Part shown: positions 4,990 through 9,468 of the stretch, in pieces
How the letters are laid out: every line of letters starts with the position of its first letter
Numbering within the stretch: position 1 is the stretch's first letter
Assembly (NCBI GenBank): GCA_937995555.1
Contig: CALKJX010000297.1
Span: 1-9,468, forward strand
From: an uncultured Elioraea sp.
GTDB taxonomy: Bacteria; Pseudomonadota; Alphaproteobacteria; Acetobacterales; Acetobacteraceae
Direction: 5' to 3'
Length of the DNA: 9,468 bases
The notes under the pieces: model-generated
What the model was told of the DNA's origin: nothing
Databases searched by the model: none
The model's input: the letters and a program-made list of their open reading frames with translations, nothing else
Translations under genes and position numbers: made by a program

Positions 4990-7515
4990 TCAGTCGAAGC
5001 GGTGCGTGTTGGTGTACACGGCCCGCGTGCCGACGGAGGCCGAGCGGCCGTAGCACACCACCCAGTCGCCCGCATTGTTGATCCCGACCGCGCCGGGCCC
5101 GCCGGGCAGTGCCGAGGACGGGAAGGATGCGCCGTTCTCGATGTCGCGCTTCGAGATGTCGTCGGGCGCGTGCCGCACCGCCTGCACGCTGCTCCTCAGC
5201 ATGTTGCCGAGGAAGGTCGTGCGGCTGTAGCTCGCGATCCAGTCGCCCTGGTCGTTGATGCCGACCGCGGCGGCGGTCAGCGGCACGGCGTTGTAGGTGA
5301 GGCGCTTGCTCGCCCACGACCGCTTCTCGCCGACGAAGGTGCTGACGCTGTAGGTCGCGATCCACTGCCCGGCGGCGTTGATCGCCACCGCGCCGGCGAC
5401 GTTGCGCCTGGGATACGTCACCATCTTGCCGCTCGACGAGGTGCGGAAGCCGACGAAGGTCGAGCGGCTGTAGTTCACGATCCAGTCGCCCGAGGCGTTG
5501 ATCGCGACCGCGGACCGCGCCGGCGCGACCTGGTCGTAGGTCACCATCCTGCTCGCCGAGGACTGCTTGAAGCCGACGAAGGTGGACTTGCTGTAGCAGC
5601 AGATCCAGTCGCCGCGGCCGTTGATCGCGACCGAGCCCGGCGTGGTGCGCCGGTCGTAGCTCACCATCTTCGTTGCTGAATCGCGGCGGAAGCCGACGAA
5701 GGTCGAGCGGCTGTAGTTGGCGATCCAGTCGCCCTCGGCGTTGATGTCCACCGACGCCGCGGCCAGCGCGACCGCGTTGTAAGTGACCATCTTGGTCGAG
5801 GACGAGGTCTTGAAGCCGACGAAGGTCGATCTGCTGTAGCAGCAGATCCAGTCGCCGCGGTCGTTGATCGCGACGTCGCCCGCGACCGCCGGAACAGCGT
5901 TGTAGGTGACCATCTTCTTCGACGAGGCCGTCTTGTGGCCGACGAAGCAGGAGAGGCTGTAGACGCAGATCCAGTCGCCGTTCGCGTTGATCGCGACCGC
6001 CCCGGGCGTGGTGCGGCGCGGATAGGTGACCATCTTCTTCGCCGTGCCGATGCCGTTGCCGACGAAGGTCGAGCGGCTGTAGCAGGCGATCCAGTCGCCG
6101 CTGTCGTTGATCGCCACCGCCGGACGGGCGTTGGCGGCGCTGTCGTAGGTGACGCGCTTCGACCAGAACGAGTTGCGGTAGCCGACGAACACGCTCTTGC
6201 TGTAGCAGACGATCCACCAGCCGGTGCTGCTGATCGCGACCGAGGCGCCGATGGCCGGCACCGAGCCGTAGCGCACCGCCTTCCACAGCCCGATCGTCGC
6301 GTTCATCGCCTTGTTCGCGTCGATCCGCCCGTTGCCGTAACGGTTATCCGAGGTGTCGGTGCCGGCGGGCAGGATCGTGGTCTGGCGCAGGATCTCGTAG
6401 AGCTGGCGCGGCCCGATCGTGCGGTTGCGCGCGATCATCAGCGCCGCCACGCCTCCCACCAGGGGTGTCGAGAACGAGGTGCCGGTCGGTGAGGCGAAGC
6501 CCGAGGCGCCCGAGGTCGTGCGGATCGACACCCCGGGCGCCATCACATCGAGCCACGGTCCGTAGTTCGAGGTCGTGCGCCGCGTGTCATCGGACTCGGT
6601 GTTGCCGACCGCGAGCGTGCGCGCGTTCTTCGCCGGCCACTGGTCGTAGGGGATCGACTGGGTCGGATGGTTCGCGTTCCCGGAGGACGCGATGATCGGC
6701 ACGCCCGCCTCGAAGGCGTAATCGACCGCGTCGCCGAGTGCCGAGGGCTCGTTGTCCACCTTGGCGGGCGAGCTGGTGACGATGACATCGGCACCCTCGT
6801 CCACCATGCACTCGATCGCAGCCGCGCTGGTCGTGCCGCCGCCGGCCTTGATCGCCATGAAGCGCGCGTTCCAACCGGCTCCCGCCACGCCGGTCGCATT
6901 GTCGGTGACGGCGGCGCACACCCCCACCACCTGCGTGCCGTGTTCGCCGCTCACGGCGTCGCCGTCGCCGTCACACGGCGTGGCGACGTAGTTGCCGGAG
7001 AGGTCGGGGTGACCGGTGCGCACCCCGTTCGAGTCATAGACGCCGATGATGACGCCGCTGCCCTTCGAGCGTGTCCAGGCGCCCTCGATGTTGACCTGCG
7101 GCAGATGCCACTGCGTGCCGTTGGTATAGTCCGGGTCGTCCGGCGTGTCCTGGTCGGTCGCGAGCTCGGGGTCCTCCTCGACCCGCTCGACCTCGGGCAG
7201 CGCCATCAGCGCCGCGGCGATCGCGCCGAGATCCGCCTTCTCGGGGAACTCGGCGATCAGGCGGCGGTCCATGCGCACGCGCACCAAGCGCTCGAAGCGG
7301 CGCCGTCCGGTGGCGGGGCGCGTCGAGAGCGCGCCGAATGTCTTCAGCACGGCATCGAGTGTGGCGATCCCTGTGCCGCGCAGCACCGCGGGTACGCGCT
7401 GCGCGCGCGTCGCGGCGATGCGCTCTTGCGTCGCCTCGACGGCCTTGGGTGCCAGCGTGATGACCAGGCGGCCCGGCACCGAGCCCCGCGTCGGCGTGGT
7501 GATGTCCTCGCTCAT
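4990..7515 (-). CDS. Subtilisin-family (S8) serine peptidase with ten C-terminal beta-type repeats
   Basis: The 841-aa product has three parts. Residues about 15-115 resemble a subtilase propeptide: they start RLVITLAPKAV and end ALPEVERVEED, which recalls the strand that feeds into the active site. The catalytic domain (about 125-405) carries Asp161 (VYDSNG, then HPDL), His192 (EHGTQVVG), oxyanion Asn280 (ASSGN) and Ser347 (GTSFSTP). Spacings are close to subtilisin, so activity is expected. Residues about 424-841 are ten repeats (see the repeat entry). No signal peptide is visible (start MSEDITTPTR) and there is no membrane anchor or RTX motif, so its location is uncertain. The ATG follows GGGGGAG and lies 4 bases behind the upstream gene's stop, which indicates coupled translation with it. 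Substrate and role are unknown; C-terminal repeat domains on such enzymes often bind partners or substrates. Confidence 0.93.
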   Translation of the reverse strand: MSEDITTPTRGSVPGRLVITLAPKAVEATQERIAATRAQRVPAVLRGTGIATLDAVLKTFGALSTRPATGRRRFERLVRVRMDRRLIAEFPEKADLGAIAAALMALPEVERVEEDPELATDQDTPDDPDYTNGTQWHLPQVNIEGAWTRSKGSGVIIGVYDSNGVRTGHPDLSGNYVATPCDGDGDAVSGEHGTQVVGVCAAVTDNATGVAGAGWNARFMAIKAGGGTTSAAAIECMVDEGADVIVTSSPAKVDNEPSALGDAVDYAFEAGVPIIASSGNANHPTQSIPYDQWPAKNARTLAVGNTESDDTRRTTSNYGPWLDVMAPGVSIRTTSGASGFASPTGTSFSTPLVGGVAALMIARNRTIGPRQLYEILRQTTILPAGTDTSDNRYGNGRIDANKAMNATIGLWKAVRYGSVPAIGASVAISSTGWWIVCYSKSVFVGYRNSFWSKRVTYDSAANARPAVAINDSGDWIACYSRSTFVGNGIGTAKKMVTYPRRTTPGAVAINANGDWICVYSLSCFVGHKTASSKKMVTYNAVPAVAGDVAINDRGDWICCYSRSTFVGFKTSSSTKMVTYNAVALAAASVDINAEGDWIANYSRSTFVGFRRDSATKMVSYDRRTTPGSVAINGRGDWICCYSKSTFVGFKQSSASRMVTYDQVAPARSAVAINASGDWIVNYSRSTFVGFRTSSSGKMVTYPRRNVAGAVAINAAGQWIATYSVSTFVGEKRSWASKRLTYNAVPLTAAAVGINDQGDWIASYSRTTFLGNMLRSSVQAVRHAPDDISKRDIENGASFPSSALPGGPGAVGINNAGDWVVCYGRSASVGTRAVYTNTHRFD
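4993..6246 (-). repeat. Ten tandem coding repeats of about 120-123 bp in the S8 peptidase
   Basis: The repeats encode units of 40-41 residues built on the pattern VAIN-x-x-GDWI-x-x-YSRSTFVG, about seven variable residues, KMVTY, then a short linker. The anchoring Trp falls at residues 434, 475, 515, 556, 597, 637, 678, 718, 759 and 818. Nine units are nearly equal in spacing; the last is displaced by an insertion of about 18 residues. Each unit can be read as four short beta strands, which suits a propeller blade. The IN-x-x-G core also recalls HAF-type extracellular repeats, though family membership is inference. Repeats are similar at the DNA level: 5589-5617 and 5832-5860 are identical over 29 bases. 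Confidence 0.9.
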
Positions 7516-7519
7516 CGCC

Positions 7520-8410
7520 CTACTCCCCCCTCAGGGATGTTTCGCGGTCGCTGTGGCTATCCTCGCTGGCGGCGGCCGGGCTGGTCGCCTCGGAGCCGCC
7601 CGCGGAGACAGCGCGCAGCGTCTCGATGCTGAGCTCGATCCGCCGCAGCTCGCCCTGAAGCCGCGCGAGCTCGACGGTGGCGTCGGCGTCCTCGTCGGCG
7701 ACGGGCGCCGCGGCGGCCTCGTCCATGGCGACGAACGCGCCGGACGCCGGCGCGAGCGCGCCCTGGAGCGCGTCGGCGATGCCGGCCTGCAGGTCGGCGA
7801 GCGCTGCGCGCAGGGCGAGCGCGTCCGCCGGTGCGGCGCCGGCGCGCGCGAGCGGCGCGAGTGCCGCCTCGGTGCGTCCCCAGCGCTGCTTCAGCGCATC
7901 GAGCAGATCGTTCACGCGGCCGGGCTCGAGAACCGGATCCTCGGCCGCGAGCGCTGCTTCCTCGTCGCGCGCGCCGTCGGCCGCGTCGGTCTCGGCGATC
8001 GCCGTACGCACGGGCGCGGACTCGTCGGCGGTCAGCGGCACCACGAGCTTGAGCCAGGACTCGAGCCCGGCGCGGTCGAGACGGAACCCCGCCGGCAGGA
8101 GCTGCCTGACCGGCGCCTCGCCGAGCACGCGCTCGACTTCGCCGAGCGTGAGCGCGGCAAGCTCGGAGGCGCTGCCGACCGCGCCGCTCAGGCTGAGCGC
8201 CTGCGCGACCTCGGCGGGCAGGCCGAGGCGGGCAAGCTCGGCGCAGGCGGTCAGGCGGTGCTCGTCCTCGGCGGTCAGCCCGGCCTTCTCGCGCAGCGCG
8301 GGCGTGAGATCGGCGCGGCGGAACGCGTCAAGCCGCGCGAGGCCGAGAGCCTTCGTCATGCTGTCGTAACGCGATGCCGCGGTGGACGCGGGCCGTTTTG
8401 CTGCTGGCAT
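7520..8410 (-). CDS. Uncharacterised helical protein coupled to the S8 peptidase
   Basis: This 296-aa protein is not recognised. It has no signal peptide, membrane segment or obvious catalytic motif and is rich in Ala, Leu and Glu, so it is probably cytoplasmic and mostly helical. Residues about 35-97 (ALREKAGLTAEDEHRLTACA, then LARLGLPAEVAQAL and ASELAALTLGEVERVL) look like short helical hairpins of the kind seen in helix-hairpin-helix or DUF4332-like domains; this is only a resemblance. Residues about 160-220 are helical, about 228-245 are acidic and Ala-rich, and about 244-267 (VELARLQGELRRIELSIETL) could form a coiled coil. The tail is Ser/Glu-rich. The ATG at 8410 is preferred because GGAGAG lies 5 bases upstream; a longer frame to 8542 exists. 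The tight link to the peptidase suggests a partner, inhibitor, adaptor or chaperone role, which is inference. Confidence 0.8.
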   Translation of the reverse strand: MPAAKRPASTAASRYDSMTKALGLARLDAFRRADLTPALREKAGLTAEDEHRLTACAELARLGLPAEVAQALSLSGAVGSASELAALTLGEVERVLGEAPVRQLLPAGFRLDRAGLESWLKLVVPLTADESAPVRTAIAETDAADGARDEEAALAAEDPVLEPGRVNDLLDALKQRWGRTEAALAPLARAGAAPADALALRAALADLQAGIADALQGALAPASGAFVAMDEAAAAPVADEDADATVELARLQGELRRIELSIETLRAVSAGGSEATSPAAASEDSHSDRETSLRGE

Positions 8411-8415
8411 GGACG

Positions 8416-8421
8416 CTCTCC
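8416..8421 (-). promoter_or_regulatory. Ribosome binding site deciding the start of the peptidase partner gene
   Basis: GGAGAG on the minus strand lies 5 bases before the ATG at 8410. It supports a 296-aa protein over the longer 340-aa reading, whose extra N-terminal residues (Arg/Asp-rich, low complexity) would be read from the structured intergenic DNA. Confidence 0.65.
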
Positions 8422-8486
8422 GGTCAGCGGTGTCCGGTCGGCGAGGGCAGGCATCGCGCGCCGCCACCGTTCGTCTTGCATACGGA

Positions 8487-8516
8487 CCTTTCTGATCACC
8501 TATGCGATCATCAAGG
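8487..8516 (-). repeat. Imperfect inverted repeat upstream of the peptidase partner gene
   Basis: CCTT (8487-8490) pairs with AAGG (8513-8516), and TGATC (8493-8497) pairs with GATCA (8506-8510) around an 8-base loop, with a 2x2 internal mismatch. The arms are short, but the element is AT-richer than its surroundings and lies about 77 bases before the start codon. It could be an operator for a dimeric regulator or part of a structured leader RNA. Nearby CGGACC (8483-8488) can also pair with GGTCCG (8521-8526), which would compete with the larger neighbouring structure. Confidence 0.35.
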
Positions 8517-8520
8517 CCGA

Positions 8521-8566
8521 GGTCCGCACGGCGACGCGCCACGGCATCGCGATGCGTGTGCGGACC
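8521..8566 (-). repeat. Nested inverted repeats able to form a three-way junction
   Basis: A perfect 9 bp inverted repeat (8521-8529 with 8558-8566) encloses two smaller ones: GGCG-acg-CGCC at 8530-8540 and the perfect 12 bp palindrome GCATCGCGATGC at 8544-8555. Together they could fold into a compact three-way junction in RNA or a cruciform in DNA, or the palindrome alone could be a protein-binding site. The element lies between ptsP and the peptidase partner gene, 110-155 bases before the latter's start. In GC-rich DNA chance stems are common, but this nesting within 46 bases is notable. Confidence 0.5.
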
Positions 8567-8617
8567 GAAAGAAGCGTATCAGAGCCGCGTGCGGCGCGGA
8601 AACGGAAAACCCGCTCG

Positions 8618-8641
8618 CCGGTGTGCGTGCCATCACACCGG
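8618..8641 (-). terminator. Possible terminator hairpin downstream of ptsP
   Basis: A perfect 8 bp inverted repeat (CCGGTGTG 8618-8625 with CACACCGG 8634-8641) with an 8-base loop begins 25 bases after the ptsP stop. On the minus strand it is followed, after about 8 bases, by TTTTCCGTTT, a broken T tract. This would fit a moderately efficient intrinsic terminator separating ptsP from the peptidase cassette. A further 5 bp hairpin follows at 8585-8599. Confidence 0.45.
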
Positions 8642-8666
8642 AATCACGACTGCCGCGTCAGGCGCG

Positions 8667-9468
8667 TCATTCCGTTACGATACCGTGATCCCGTGCGTAG
8701 GCCGCGATGTCGGCGCGCAGGCTCGCGCCGCCGCGCGCGGAGCGGCGCAGATTGGAGAGGAATGTTCGGAACGCCCCCAGGTCGAGGCTGCGCACCATCG
8801 CCTTCACCGCCGGCACCGCGGCCGCGGGCACCGAGACCTGGTCGATGCCGACGCCGAACACGGCGAGCGCCTCCAGCGGGCGCGCGGCCGCCTCGCCGCA
8901 CAGCCCGACCGGCACGCCGGCGGCGGCTGCCGCCGCGCCAACCTGTTCGAGCAGATCGAGCATGGGTGCCGAGAGGAAGTCGTAGCGACCGGCGAGCCGC
9001 GGGTTGCCGCGGTCGGCCGCGAACAGGAACTGGGTGAGGTCGTTCGCGCCGATCGAGAGGAAGGCCGCCTCCTCCAGCAGCGCGGGAAGCTGCCACACCA
9101 GCGCCGGCACTTCGAGCATCGCACCCGCGCGCACCTCGACGGGTGCTGCGCCGCGCCCCTCGGCCGCGCGGCGTTCGGCGTCCAGCAACGACTTGGCCGC
9201 GCGCAGCTCCTCCACCGTCGTCACCATCGGGAACATCACCGCGAGCGTCCGCCCCGCCGCCGCGCCCAGCAGGGCGCGGAGCTGGCGGCGCAGCAGCGCC
9301 GGCCGGTCGAGCCCGATGCGCAACGATCGCCAGCCGAGGGCGGGGTTCTCCTCCGCCGCATGCGAGAACCCGGGCAGGAGCTTGTCGCCGCCGAGATCGA
9401 TGGTGCGGAAGATCACCGGCTTGTCGCCCGCCGCGGCCAGCACGTCGCGATAGAGCGCCTCCTCGGTC
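8667..9468 (-). CDS. ptsP: Phosphoenolpyruvate-protein phosphotransferase EI-Ntr, C-terminal part (cut by window edge)
   Basis: The visible 266 codons are the C-terminal PEP-binding barrel of an enzyme I; the frame remains open at the right edge, so the start and the GAF and phosphohistidine domains lie outside. Enzyme I autophosphorylates from PEP in the cytoplasm and passes phosphate to NPr in the nitrogen-related PTS. Family landmarks all appear: RTIDLGGDK, ENPALGWRSLR, MFPMV, the MLEVP segment with its metal-binding Glu, GANDLTQFLFAADRGNPRLA, and the active-site Cys in GLCGE (codon 8898-8900). The FLFAADRGN and RYDFLS wording is closer to PtsP than to sugar-PTS PtsI. The internal GTG at 9443 is not a start, since homology continues upstream of it (TEEALYRDV). 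A hairpin at 8618-8641 may terminate its transcript. Confidence 0.92.
   Translation of the reverse strand, partial: TEEALYRDVLAAAGDKPVIFRTIDLGGDKLLPGFSHAAEENPALGWRSLRIGLDRPALLRRQLRALLGAAAGRTLAVMFPMVTTVEELRAAKSLLDAERRAAEGRGAAPVEVRAGAMLEVPALVWQLPALLEEAAFLSIGANDLTQFLFAADRGNPRLAGRYDFLSAPMLDLLEQVGAAAAAAGVPVGLCGEAAARPLEALAVFGVGIDQVSVPAAAVPAVKAMVRSLDLGAFRTFLSNLRRSARGGASLRADIAAYARDHGIVTE

Noticed and set aside
4990..6246. Regular spacing of about 120 bp considered as a CRISPR array or satellite repeat
   Set aside because: Units are far longer than CRISPR repeats, have no variable spacers, and keep an open reading frame with conserved protein pattern.
4709..6286. A 525-codon minus-strand frame overlapping the peptidase repeats
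   Set aside because: It is a shifted reading of the repeats, giving low-complexity Arg/Leu/Gln sequence; the S8 frame has full family motifs.
7145..9037. A 630-codon plus-strand frame opposite the peptidase partner gene and ptsP
   Set aside because: It crosses three features and is antisense to ptsP; its composition is low-complexity and it shows no motif.

Overview
This 9.5 kb window is very GC-rich and densely coding. It looks like chromosomal DNA from an alphaproteobacterium, most likely a member of the Rhodospirillales such as an Acetobacteraceae relative. The grounds are the base composition, a RecX of the short Ala/Arg-rich type, a RodZ-like HTH/DUF4115 protein and an EI-Ntr (PtsP) phosphotransferase. 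The family placement is inference.

Left part, plus strand (36-3446): recX, azlC and azlD overlap by a few bases and read as one translationally coupled unit. They encode a RecA regulator followed by the two subunits of a branched-chain amino acid exporter. A 146 bp gap then leads to a complete two-transmembrane methyl-accepting chemotaxis protein with a strong ribosome binding site. A perfect 12 bp stem with a GCAA loop (3473-3500) lies between the chemoreceptor and the convergent gene and probably terminates both.

Right part, minus strand, read from the right edge inward: the C-terminal 266 codons of ptsP; a 256 bp gap rich in inverted repeats; an unrecognised 296-aa helical protein; an 841-aa subtilisin-family (S8) serine peptidase only 4 bp behind it; a 345 bp gap; and a 374-aa RodZ-like membrane protein.

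The item most worth attention is the peptidase and its coupled partner. The peptidase has an N-terminal propeptide-like region, a complete D161/H192/N280/S347 catalytic set and no visible signal peptide. Its C-terminal half is ten tandem repeats of 40-41 residues, probably all-beta and propeller-like. The pair sits between ptsP and the rodZ-like gene, which I recall as close neighbours in related genomes. It may therefore be an inserted two-gene cassette of unknown role; this is inference and needs comparative genomics. The other genes are ordinary housekeeping or transport genes. No tRNA, rRNA, CRISPR array, insertion sequence or phage gene was seen.
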